A stretch of DNA of 64,000 nucleotides from Mesorhizobium sp. (GTDB lineage Bacteria > Pseudomonadota > Alphaproteobacteria > Rhizobiales > Rhizobiaceae): positions 1 through 64,000 of the forward strand of contig SAJS01000010.1 in NCBI GenBank assembly GCA_004017535.1. Reading direction: 5' to 3'. Below the pieces are notes generated by a model. The model saw nothing but the letters and a program-made list of their open reading frames with translations. It had not been told where the DNA came from and ran no database searches. The position numbers and the translations under genes were made by a program. Each line of letters begins with the position of its first letter. Within the stretch, counting starts at the first letter, position 1. Of the stretch, positions 8,398-16,253 are shown piece after piece.

Positions 8398-9378
8398 CTA
8401 CGCGCCGATCAAGGCCCTGTTGACGATCCTCTGGCTGGCGACGGCGTCCTGGCGGGCCAGTGCGTCGGCAAGGCCATTGTCGCCGGCCAGCCCGTCGGCA
8501 ATCTCCAGCAATCGTCGCACCGTGGCGATGTTGGCCTCGCATTCGGCGACGGGATCGAGCCCGCTCAGGTCCGGAAAGGTGTCGAAGTAGAGCGCGCCGT
8601 CGAAGCCGTCGCGGCGGATCTGGTGAAGCAGTTCCAACGTCGAGCGCAGATGCACCGCGCCGACCATCAGCCCGTCGTCGCGCTTGCCGTATCCGTCATT
8701 GAGATGCACGCCGAGCAGCCGGCTGCGGCGGTTGATCAGATGCGCGGCAAGCGCCGGCTGCTCGCCCGCGTAAAGCGCGTGCGCGAAATCGATGGTGACG
8801 CCGAGATTGGTCGAGCCGGCCTCGGCGATCGCCAGCAGCGTCGTCGCCGCGTCCCGCAGCAGCGATTGGGCGCGCGGCTCGTCGGGCTTGTACTCGATGC
8901 TGACGCGGCAGTCCGGATCGTGCTCCGCCACCTCCCGGATGCCGGCCACCTCCCAGTCCCAAGCCTGTGCGTAATCGAGCTGGAAGTTGCAGTCGAACCC
9001 GTCCTGGCCGAGCCAGATCGTCATCAGATCCGCGCCCATGGCGCGCGCCGCGTCGATGCCGCGCTTGGTCAGGTCGACGGCCTCGCGCCTCACCGCCGCG
9101 TCCGGATTAGTGAAGGCGCCGCGCTTGAAGGCCGGGTTGGTGTAGTAGCGCATCGCAAGGCCGTTGATCGACAGGCCGAGGCCGCCGATGCGCCGGGCGA
9201 TCTCCGCCGGCTCGCCGGATATGTGGTCGGGAAAGTTCAGGTCCACATCGGTCAGGCCGCGCACGGTGGCGGCGCGCTCGGCCATCTGCATCATGCTCGG
9301 CTTGCCGGAGAGGTCCGGCCATCGCAGCTGCGGCGCGGAGCCGAAGGAGTTCAATCGGGTTGCGAAACGGGACAGCAT
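8398..9378 (-). CDS. sugar phosphate isomerase/epimerase (xylose-isomerase-like TIM barrel)
   Basis: This 326-residue TIM-barrel protein (AP-endonuclease-2 family) shows the expected metal-ligand segments in order: SIEYKPDEPRAQS (Glu), TIDFAHALYAGEQ (Asp and His) and GVHLNDGYGKRDD (His and Asp). The fourth position, usually a Glu near the end, appears as YFDTFPDL. Such enzymes interconvert ketoses and aldoses or epimerise sugars. It is the first gene of the leftward group that continues with the RpiR regulator (31 bases) and the PfkB kinase. The exact sugar is unknown. Confidence 0.82.
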   Translation of the reverse strand: MLSRFATRLNSFGSAPQLRWPDLSGKPSMMQMAERAATVRGLTDVDLNFPDHISGEPAEIARRIGGLGLSINGLAMRYYTNPAFKRGAFTNPDAAVRREAVDLTKRGIDAARAMGADLMTIWLGQDGFDCNFQLDYAQAWDWEVAGIREVAEHDPDCRVSIEYKPDEPRAQSLLRDAATTLLAIAEAGSTNLGVTIDFAHALYAGEQPALAAHLINRRSRLLGVHLNDGYGKRDDGLMVGAVHLRSTLELLHQIRRDGFDGALYFDTFPDLSGLDPVAECEANIATVRRLLEIADGLAGDNGLADALARQDAVASQRIVNRALIGA

Positions 9379-9500
9379 GCGAACCTTCGGTCTTCGAGTT
9401 TTTCACACAAATACAGAAAGCCGTGAAGTTATCAAGTGTGAGATCGATGCACGGCACCCGGCGATGTTTGAAGGTCCGACCCGCTTGGCGGCTTTTGTCT

Positions 9501-10394
9501 TCAGGCAGGCAGGCCGGGCGTCCCGTCGCGCTCGGCGCGCAGCCAATCGAGGAACAGCCGCACCTTCTTGTGCCGCAGATGGTCACGCGGACACACGATC
9601 CACTGCGTGACGATGCGCAGCGAAGGAGGATCAGGGACGGGACAGACGAGCCGGCCCTCGCGCAGCTCGCGCTCCATCATCATGCTGCTCTCCAGTGCAA
9701 TCCCCATGCCGTCCAGCGCCGCGTCTATGGCCATATGGGATCGGTCGAACAGGATGCGGCGCCATCTTTGCACCGGCTGCGTGCCGGCCTGCTTGAACCA
9801 GGCCGGCCATTGCGCCTGCGACTTCACGGAATGGATCAGCCGGTGCCGCGTCAGATCCTCGGCGCTAAGGCTGCCCGCCGCCGCGAGAGCCGGGGCACAG
9901 GCCGGGATGAAGCTCTCCTCGGCCATGCCTTCGACGAACAGGCCCGGCCAGCGGCCATCGCCATGCCGTATTTCCAGATCGACGAGCTCGCGGTTGAAGT
10001 CCGTCGGCTCATTCGTGCCGTCGAGGCGGATTTCCAGTTCCGGATTCTGGTCGAGGAAGGAGGCAAGGCGCGGCAGCAGCCATTTGTTGGAAAGCGTAGG
10101 CGTTGCCCGCACCGTCAGCATCGTCACCGAGCGATAGCCGCGGATCGTGCTGGTGGCCTCGGATATGCGCTCGATCTCGTCGGTGATGGTGGCGAAATAG
10201 CGTTCGCCGGCTTCCGTCAGCACGACGCGACGCCCCATTTTGGTCAAGAGGCTGACGCCGAGCTGGACCTCGAGCGCCTGGATCTGCTGGGTGACCGCCG
10301 ACGGCGTCACGCCGAACTCCTCGGCGGCGCGCGAGATGCTGCCCGCCTGGGCCGCGGCATGAAAGACCCAAATGGCCTTGACCGGGATCTGCAT
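9501..10394 (-). CDS. LysR-family regulator (GcvA/AmpR-like)
   Basis: The 297-residue LysR protein has an N-terminal winged HTH (AWVFHAAAQAGSISRAAEEFGVTPSAVTQQI) and a substrate-binding co-inducer domain. I take the ATG at 10394, which has GAGGAGG five bases upstream; the frame also contains an ATG at 10412 that would precede this site. It is divergent from the sugar-binding protein gene at 10636, the usual LysR arrangement, and probably activates the transporter operon in response to a pathway metabolite. Confidence 0.87.
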   Translation of the reverse strand: MQIPVKAIWVFHAAAQAGSISRAAEEFGVTPSAVTQQIQALEVQLGVSLLTKMGRRVVLTEAGERYFATITDEIERISEATSTIRGYRSVTMLTVRATPTLSNKWLLPRLASFLDQNPELEIRLDGTNEPTDFNRELVDLEIRHGDGRWPGLFVEGMAEESFIPACAPALAAAGSLSAEDLTRHRLIHSVKSQAQWPAWFKQAGTQPVQRWRRILFDRSHMAIDAALDGMGIALESSMMMERELREGRLVCPVPDPPSLRIVTQWIVCPRDHLRHKKVRLFLDWLRAERDGTPGLPA

Positions 10395-10435
10395 CTTTCC
10401 TCCTCGCGGCAAGCGTTCAAGCCATACCAGTTTTC

Positions 10436-10502
10436 TTTAAGCCTGGCTAAAAAATCGGATAGGGCTTCTAATTTGAATCTAACAGATCGAATGCTCTAAT
10501 TT
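10436..10502. promoter_or_regulatory. candidate LysR/transport operon control region
   Basis: The 241-base divergent gap holds an imperfect dyad at 10436-10451 (TTTAAGCC followed by TGGCTAAA) and two copies of TCTAATTT at 10467-10474 and 10495-10502. The region is AT-rich compared with its surroundings. These are the best candidate LysR and promoter sites seen; the assignment rests on position only. Confidence 0.35.
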
Positions 10503-10635
10503 CCAACTTGCTGCAACACGGTGAAGTCGTGAACAGTCGGAGCGCTTAAAGGCGAGAGGTGAAGGCCGTAGCGTCCGGGTCTACAGGGAAGAGAATGCTC
10601 CGGACATGATCCGGTAGCCAATGGGAGGAAATTCG

Positions 10636-11664
10636 ATGAAGTTACGGATAAGCGGCGTACTCGCCGCCTCGACGGCGCTCGCCCTTCTCGGCGCGGCCCC
10701 CGCTTTCGCCGACGACAGCTGCCCGGCCTATCCAACGGCCAAGATGGACAAGATCGAGTCGACTTCTGTCGAAGCGGAGTTCGGCGCCGTGCCGGCGCCC
10801 AAGAAGGAGCTGCGTTTTGCCTATGTGACGAAGACGCTGATCAACGAATTCTGGCAGGACGTCGCGGCCGGTGCAAAGGCCGAGGCGGCGAAGTACAAGA
10901 TCAACGTCGACGTGCAGGCGGCCAAGGACGAAAGCTCGATGATCGAGCAGCTCAACCTTGCCCAGACCGTGCTGTCGCAGAAGCCGGACGCGTTGCTGCT
11001 TTCGCCGCAGTCCGACTCCAACCTGGCGCCGGTGATCGAAGCAGCCCGCGCCGCCAACATCCCCACGATCATCATCGACGACGCGCGCACCGAAGGCGCG
11101 AGCACCTATATCGGCACCGACCAAGTCGCCATCGGCGCCAAGGCTGCAGCCTTCCTGCATGAGACCTATCCGACCGGCGGCAAGGTCGCACAGATCGAGG
11201 GCGCCGCGGGCTCCCCCAATGCCCGCCTGCGCATCCAGGGCTTCAAGGAAGAGCTCAAGAAGTATCCCAACCTCGAGCTTGTCGCGAGCCAGCCCGGCAA
11301 CTGGGATCGGCTGACGGCATTGAACGCGACCTCGAACATCCTGCGCCAGACCCCGGACCTTGCCGGCATCTATGCCAACAATGACGGCATGGCGCTCGGC
11401 GTGGTCGAGGCTGTCACCAGCGGCAGCAGCCTCGAGAAGGTCGCCGTGGTCGGCACCGACGGTATCCGTGAGGCCAAGAAGTCGGTCGGCGCCGGCGAGA
11501 TGCGCGCGACAGTCGCGGAATTCCCGTTCGAGGAAGGTCAGCTTGGCGTGCAGATGGCGCTGCGTCTTCTCGGCTGCCAGGCCATTCCGCAATGGATCCT
11601 GTCGCCTCAGGCGGTCATCACCAAGGACAACGTCAAGGACTTTCCCGATCCCAAGACCAACTGA
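10636..11664 (+). CDS. sugar ABC transporter substrate-binding protein (RbsB-like)
   Basis: The 342-residue protein begins with a secretion signal (MKLRISGVLAASTALALLGAAPAFA, cleaved probably after AFA) and continues as a type-I periplasmic sugar-binding protein (ELRFAYVTKTLINEFWQDVAAGAKAEA, LLLSPQSDSNLAP, IYANNDGMALGVVEA). GGAGGA lies a few bases before the ATG at 10636. It delivers a sugar to the ATPase and permease encoded immediately downstream. The ligand is unknown; the family (RbsB/XylF/LsrB) covers pentoses, hexoses, polyols and furanose sugars. Confidence 0.88.
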   Translation: MKLRISGVLAASTALALLGAAPAFADDSCPAYPTAKMDKIESTSVEAEFGAVPAPKKELRFAYVTKTLINEFWQDVAAGAKAEAAKYKINVDVQAAKDESSMIEQLNLAQTVLSQKPDALLLSPQSDSNLAPVIEAARAANIPTIIIDDARTEGASTYIGTDQVAIGAKAAAFLHETYPTGGKVAQIEGAAGSPNARLRIQGFKEELKKYPNLELVASQPGNWDRLTALNATSNILRQTPDLAGIYANNDGMALGVVEAVTSGSSLEKVAVVGTDGIREAKKSVGAGEMRATVAEFPFEEGQLGVQMALRLLGCQAIPQWILSPQAVITKDNVKDFPDPKTN

Positions 11665-11674
11665 GACAGTTCTT

Positions 11675-13210
11675 GTGACCAGCGCAATCTCCCAAGCGGA
11701 GGACGGCGAAAGCCGTCCTCCCGCACTTCGGATGACCGGCATCGCCAAGCGCTTCTCCGGCGTCCAGGCGCTGAAAGGGGTCGATCTCGACCTGCGCGGC
11801 GGCGAGGTCCACGCTCTTCTGGGCGAGAACGGCGCCGGCAAGTCCACCCTGATGAAGGTGATGTTCGGCATCGTGCAGCCGGACCAGGGCGAAATCGCGC
11901 TCGATCCGCTCGGCCGTGTGCAGATCGATGGGCCGCGCAGCGCACTGGCCATGGGCATCGGCCTCGTCAGTCAGGAACTCAGCCTGGTGCCGCAGCTCGA
12001 CGTAACCCAGAACATCTTCCTCGGCCGCGCGCGTGGCCTCAGCGTCGTCCCGCGCGCCGGATATCGGCGCGAGGCGCGCGCGATCCTCGACGATCTGGCT
12101 CCCCATCTCGACACCGACTCGCCGGTATCCGCACTCGGCATGGCCGACAGGCAACTGGTCGAGATCAGCCGCACGCTTGCCCGCGGCGGCCGCATCATCG
12201 CTTTTGACGAGCCGACATCCAGCCTGACGCCGGCCGAGCAGGACAGCTTGTTCGCCGTCATCCGGCGCCTCAAGGCGGCAGGCAAGGCGATTGTCTATAT
12301 CTCGCACCGGATGAAGGAAATCCGGGCCATAGCCGATCGGGTGACGATCCTGCGCGACGGTGAAGTCGTCGCCTCAGGTCCTATCGACGATTACTCCGAG
12401 GCGAGGCTAAACGAGTTGATCGCCGGCCGCGAATTGTCGCGCGAAATGAGCTCCGAAAAGCCGGTCCAGGTCCAAACCGGTTCGCTGCTGGAATTGCGCG
12501 GCGTTTCGAGCTCCCGCGTGCGCGACGTCAACCTGTCCGTCAAAGCAGGAGAGATCGTCGGGTTGTCGGGCCTCGTCGGCTCCGGACGCTCCGCTATTCT
12601 GCGCGCCTGCTTCGGCATCGATGCATTGTCGGGTGGCGAAATCCACGTCGCTGGCGGACGCGTCACGCTTGCCAAGCCCGCAGATGCAATGCGGTCTGGC
12701 ATCGCCTTGATCCCCGAGGACCGACGCGGTCATGCGATCGTTCCCATGACGGATGTAGAGCGCAATTTCGGCCTTGGCAACCATGACCGCTTCACGTCCC
12801 TTGGCGTGATCAAGGGTTCGCAACGAAGGCGCGCGGTCAAGCGCTATGTCGATGAGCTTCACATCCGTCCGGCCTCGATCAGCACCGAGATGCGCAACCT
12901 TTCGGGTGGCAACCAGCAGAAGGTTGTCATTGCCCGCTGGCTGGCGACCGGCGCGCGTGTCTTCCTGTTCGATGAGCCGACGCGCGGCATAGATGTCGGC
13001 GCCAAGGCGGAAATCTATGCATTGCTGCGTCGCCTGGCGGCCGATGGCGCGGCACTGCTCGTTGTGTCTTCGGAATTGCCGGAACTTCTGCTCATCTGCC
13101 ATCGCATCGGCATCGTGAGCGGAGGGCGCGTGCGCAAGATCGTCGCCAACGACGCCGGACTGACCGAGGAGCGGCTGATCGCGCTCGCCGCCAGAGAGGA
13201 CATTTCGTGA
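11675..13210 (+). CDS. sugar ABC transporter ATP-binding protein (RbsA-like, two ABC domains)
   Basis: The 511-residue ATPase carries two fused ABC domains. The first has a full Walker A (GENGAGKST, residues 50-58) and Walker B (IIAFDEPTSSLTP). The second has the usual degenerate Walker A (LVGSGRSAIL), signature LSGGNQQKV and FLFDEPTRGIDVGAK. This matches RbsA/MglA/XylG. I choose the GTG at 11675, ten bases after the binding-protein stop, to give normal family length; an ATG at 11732 is the alternative. It overlaps the permease start by four bases. Confidence 0.88.
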   Translation: MTSAISQAEDGESRPPALRMTGIAKRFSGVQALKGVDLDLRGGEVHALLGENGAGKSTLMKVMFGIVQPDQGEIALDPLGRVQIDGPRSALAMGIGLVSQELSLVPQLDVTQNIFLGRARGLSVVPRAGYRREARAILDDLAPHLDTDSPVSALGMADRQLVEISRTLARGGRIIAFDEPTSSLTPAEQDSLFAVIRRLKAAGKAIVYISHRMKEIRAIADRVTILRDGEVVASGPIDDYSEARLNELIAGRELSREMSSEKPVQVQTGSLLELRGVSSSRVRDVNLSVKAGEIVGLSGLVGSGRSAILRACFGIDALSGGEIHVAGGRVTLAKPADAMRSGIALIPEDRRGHAIVPMTDVERNFGLGNHDRFTSLGVIKGSQRRRAVKRYVDELHIRPASISTEMRNLSGGNQQKVVIARWLATGARVFLFDEPTRGIDVGAKAEIYALLRRLAADGAALLVVSSELPELLLICHRIGIVSGGRVRKIVANDAGLTEERLIALAAREDIS

Positions 13211-14193
13211 CCGAACTCAGTTCCCTGCCCCGAACGGATGCTGGCGAGAAAAAATCCCCCACGAGACCGAGGCGCGCCGACGCGCTGCGCAAGGCCAGCG
13301 TGGCGATCGGCTGCGTGACGCTTTTCGCGGTGTTCTCGGTGCTGAACGCCACCTTCTACCAGCCTTCAAATCTCATCGACATCATGCTTCAGTCATCGAT
13401 CAACGCGGTGATCGCGGTTGGCATGACGCTCGTCATTATGACCAAGGGCATCGATCTGTCCGTGGGCTCGGTGGTCGGCCTGTCCAGCATGGTGGCGGCG
13501 GACATGCTCTCGCATGGGCTTCTGGCCGGCGTCGGCGCTGGACTTCTCGTCGGACTGCTGTGCGGGCTGCTGAACGGCCTGCTGATCGCCAGGCTGAAGC
13601 TGCCCGACTTCATCGTATCGCTCGGCACGCTCAGCATTTTCAGAGGCGCCGCCCTGATCTACACCGATGGCCAGCCGATCTATGGACTGTCCAAGGAGTT
13701 CCGCGCCATCTTCGCCGGACGGCTGCTCGATATCCCGACCCCGGTGCTGCTCGCGCTGGCGATTGCCGCGCTGGCTTTTTTGCTGGTTCGCTACACCGCG
13801 CTCGGCGAACAGATCATCGCCATCGGCGGCAACGAGGAGGCGGCGAGACTGTCGGGCGTCAACGTCGAACGGGTGAAGGTCACGGTCTATACGATCTCCG
13901 GAGTGCTTTCGAGCCTCGCCGGCTTCGTGCTGATCGCGCGCATCGGAGCCGCCGAGCCGATCGGCGGCAGCGGCTTCGAATTGCAGGCGATCGGATCGGC
14001 GGTCATCGGCGGGGCGAGCCTGTTCGGCGGCGTCGGAAATCCGCTAGGATCGCTTATCGGTGCGCTGACGCTCGGCGCCTTACAGAATGGGCTGACGCTG
14101 ATGAACGTGCCGTCCTTCTGGCAATATGTGGCGTCGGGCGCGGTCGTCATTCTCGCCGTCTTCGCCGACCAGTGGACAAGAAAGCGCGGATGA
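13207..14193 (+). CDS. sugar ABC transporter permease (RbsC-like)
   Basis: The 328-residue integral membrane protein belongs to the BPD_transp_2 permease family. It has about eight to ten hydrophobic segments and the EAA-like loop GGNEEAARLSGVNVERVKV near residue 215. It starts at GTG 13207, overlapping the ATPase stop (GTGA), and its own stop overlaps the amidohydrolase start (ATGA), so binding protein, ATPase, permease and hydrolase are one tightly coupled operon. It forms the homodimeric membrane channel of the sugar importer. Confidence 0.88.
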   Translation: MTELSSLPRTDAGEKKSPTRPRRADALRKASVAIGCVTLFAVFSVLNATFYQPSNLIDIMLQSSINAVIAVGMTLVIMTKGIDLSVGSVVGLSSMVAADMLSHGLLAGVGAGLLVGLLCGLLNGLLIARLKLPDFIVSLGTLSIFRGAALIYTDGQPIYGLSKEFRAIFAGRLLDIPTPVLLALAIAALAFLLVRYTALGEQIIAIGGNEEAARLSGVNVERVKVTVYTISGVLSSLAGFVLIARIGAAEPIGGSGFELQAIGSAVIGGASLFGGVGNPLGSLIGALTLGALQNGLTLMNVPSFWQYVASGAVVILAVFADQWTRKRG

Positions 14194-15098
14194 AGCCCGG
14201 CGACGAAAGCTGGGCGATCGTCGACACGCACCAGCATTTCCAGAGCCTCTCCGATGCCTCCTATCCGTGGCTCGACCCCGAGCGGCCCGAGCCATTGGAA
14301 GGCGACCTCGGGCCTATCCGTCGCGATTACCTTCCAGCGGACTACCGTCGCGACATGGAAGGGCTTGGCGTCGTCAAGACGGTGCACGTCCAGAACGGCC
14401 GCAATCCGCATGATCCGGTCGATGAGACGCGCTGGCTGAGCGCATTGGCAAGACAGGAGGGCATGCCGGACGCGATCGTCGCCTATGCGGATCTCGCCGC
14501 TCCAGATGTCGAACGCAAGCTGGAAGCCCATGCCGGCTTTCCGCGCGTGCGCGGCATCCGCCAGATCCTCAACTGGCACGACGACCCCCGCCTGCGCAGC
14601 GCGCCGAGCCCCGATTTGATGGAAAACCCGCAATGGCGACGAGGCTTTGCCCGCTTAGCGCCGCTTGGGCTGAGCTTCGATCTTCAGCTCTACTGGCCGC
14701 AGATGGACATGGCTCTGGCGCTGGCCCGCGCCTTTCCCGGCACATCGATCGTGCTTGAGCATTTCGGCATGGTGGGCGACCGCAGTCCCCAGGGTCTCTC
14801 GGCATGGCGGGCGGCGATCAGTCGCCTTGCACAGGCGCCGAATGTCAGCGTGAAACTCTGCGGCTTTGGCCTTGGCGCACCGGCGTGGACGATTGAGAAT
14901 ACAGTTCCGCTGCTCTGTCATGTGCTTGACGCCTTTGGCACCGAGCGGACCATGGTGGGAACCAACATGCCGGTGGATTTGCTTTTCGGCTCTCCAGCGA
15001 AAATCGTTTCGACGATCCATGCCATTGTTATGGGCTTATCCATAGACGAGCGCGCCGCGCTGCTCCGCTCAAACGCGGAGAAGGTCTATCGAATCTGA
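14190..15098 (+). CDS. amidohydrolase-2 family protein, sugar-lactonase-like
   Basis: The 302-residue TIM-barrel hydrolase starts with AIVDTHQHFQSLSDASYPWL, the HxH metal motif and the W/P spacing typical of L-fuconolactonase and L-rhamnono-lactonase (COG3618 type). Further barrel-end motifs are SIVLEHFGM and MVGTNMPVDLLF with the last Asp. It starts at ATG 14190, overlapping the permease stop; the longer upstream frame is the permease in another frame. As the last gene of the transporter operon it probably hydrolyses a sugar lactone made from the imported sugar, which would require an NAD-linked sugar dehydrogenase such as those at 3.8-6.4 kb. The substrate is an inference. Confidence 0.83.
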   Translation: MKPGDESWAIVDTHQHFQSLSDASYPWLDPERPEPLEGDLGPIRRDYLPADYRRDMEGLGVVKTVHVQNGRNPHDPVDETRWLSALARQEGMPDAIVAYADLAAPDVERKLEAHAGFPRVRGIRQILNWHDDPRLRSAPSPDLMENPQWRRGFARLAPLGLSFDLQLYWPQMDMALALARAFPGTSIVLEHFGMVGDRSPQGLSAWRAAISRLAQAPNVSVKLCGFGLGAPAWTIENTVPLLCHVLDAFGTERTMVGTNMPVDLLFGSPAKIVSTIHAIVMGLSIDERAALLRSNAEKVYRI

Positions 15099-15110
15099 GC
15101 ACTTCCACAT

Positions 15111-15139
15111 TGCCCTTTATGCGACTTTCGAAGCACAAA
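15111..15139 (+). repeat. 29-bp direct repeat, right copy
   Basis: This exact copy of 595-623 lies 12 bases after the amidohydrolase stop and about 70 bases before the HNH gene end. It therefore marks the boundary between the metabolic block and the defence island. Sequence beyond the repeat is not shared, so it is a short element rather than a segmental duplication. Confidence 0.8.
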
Positions 15140-15212
15140 GACGAACATCAACAGTTAACCCGTGGATGGAAAGGTTAAGCACCTTCGGAGAGGAGATCTG
15201 AGCAGCCTGGGC

Positions 15213-16133
15213 TCATCCCAAGAACCTGTTTTCACGGTGCCATTGCAGTGCAGCCGGTGACGGAAGCGCTGCCGGACTTCTGGGATCACGGAGGGCATCG
15301 CCATGCAAATCATAGTAGTGCTTGCCGTTGTCGAAATCCGCCTTCAGCCGGCCGCTAACGACAAATCGCCGCTTCTCGTCGATCGTCACGTAACCAAGAT
15401 CGAACAGTTTGTGGATGTCGGTCCGCAGTAGCACACCATTGGCAGCCTCGTGCATCCCTCCGTCAGCATAGGAGCGGATGTGCGCCGCATCGAGAATTGG
15501 AAGTGTCCTTTCTCCGCTGACGGCGCAGCGCCGCTCATAGGCGTCAGTCACGATGACGCGAAATGCACCCTGCCCGAGCCGCGGCTCCACCAGCGTAGGA
15601 GCTCCGTATTTCGCTGGTTGTTCCCAGTCGTCCGGAGATATGGCACTTGCAGTACGCGAAAACACTGCGTCCCAAAGCGCTCGACCCTCGTCTTCGTTGG
15701 CGTCAAAGCCACGACCGGCCACGATATTGGATTTCCAGCTGGCGGGGATGGGAAGCCAGAGATCACGAGGCCAAAAGAAAGGGGACGTGAGAATCCGACA
15801 TCCGATTACCGGATCGACGCGGGAACTAAGCGGATCATCTGAACGATACCGACGAATGCGCTCACGCATTTCAAGAAGACTGCGGACGCCGTTCTTCATG
15901 CCGAACGCCTCCCAAGCAAGCGAAAGCGGGAGACTCGAAGAAGTCGAGAAGATACCTCCGCCAACGATGAAGTTGAGCGGTGCATGGAGTTTGAAGAGGA
16001 AGAGCTCTCCCGGCCTTAGGGCGCGGAAATTCGTCCGCCCACTTGGGGCCCAAAAATTCACCTCGTCCGGTTGACTACCGGACAGGAAATCGAACCAGTC
16101 CTTGTCGGTGACAGCGACGAAAATCTTGAGCAC
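15213..16133 (-). CDS. HNH endonuclease with N-terminal PUA/EVE-like domain
   Basis: The 306-residue protein has a C-terminal HNH nuclease: DAAHI (His218), an Asn in ANGVLL (Asn232) and DIHKLFDLGYV (His241), with Cys203 in the AVSGER turn. The first 110 residues (GELFLFKLHAPLNFIVGGGIF and a WEAFG motif) look like a PUA/EVE-type fold used elsewhere to read modified bases; this part is inferred from pattern only. Such HNH proteins occur in restriction and defence loci, often as modification-dependent nucleases. It sits 120 bases downstream of the one-polypeptide restriction-methylation gene on the same strand. Confidence 0.78.
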   Translation of the reverse strand: MLKIFVAVTDKDWFDFLSGSQPDEVNFWAPSGRTNFRALRPGELFLFKLHAPLNFIVGGGIFSTSSSLPLSLAWEAFGMKNGVRSLLEMRERIRRYRSDDPLSSRVDPVIGCRILTSPFFWPRDLWLPIPASWKSNIVAGRGFDANEDEGRALWDAVFSRTASAISPDDWEQPAKYGAPTLVEPRLGQGAFRVIVTDAYERRCAVSGERTLPILDAAHIRSYADGGMHEAANGVLLRTDIHKLFDLGYVTIDEKRRFVVSGRLKADFDNGKHYYDLHGDALRDPRSPAALPSPAALQWHRENRFLG

Positions 16134-16253
16134 GCGGTATCATGTGATAGAGACGAGACTGAAGCAATATAAGGCAACTACCGTGATGGTGATCGCCTCC
16201 GCGCACGCAGTGTGGAGAAATCATCAACGAGCGCTTGTCCAAAATTTAGTGAT

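Noticed and set aside
13560-14189. 5' extension of the amidohydrolase frame
   Set aside because: It is the permease gene read in another frame; the ATGA overlap at 14190 marks the real start.
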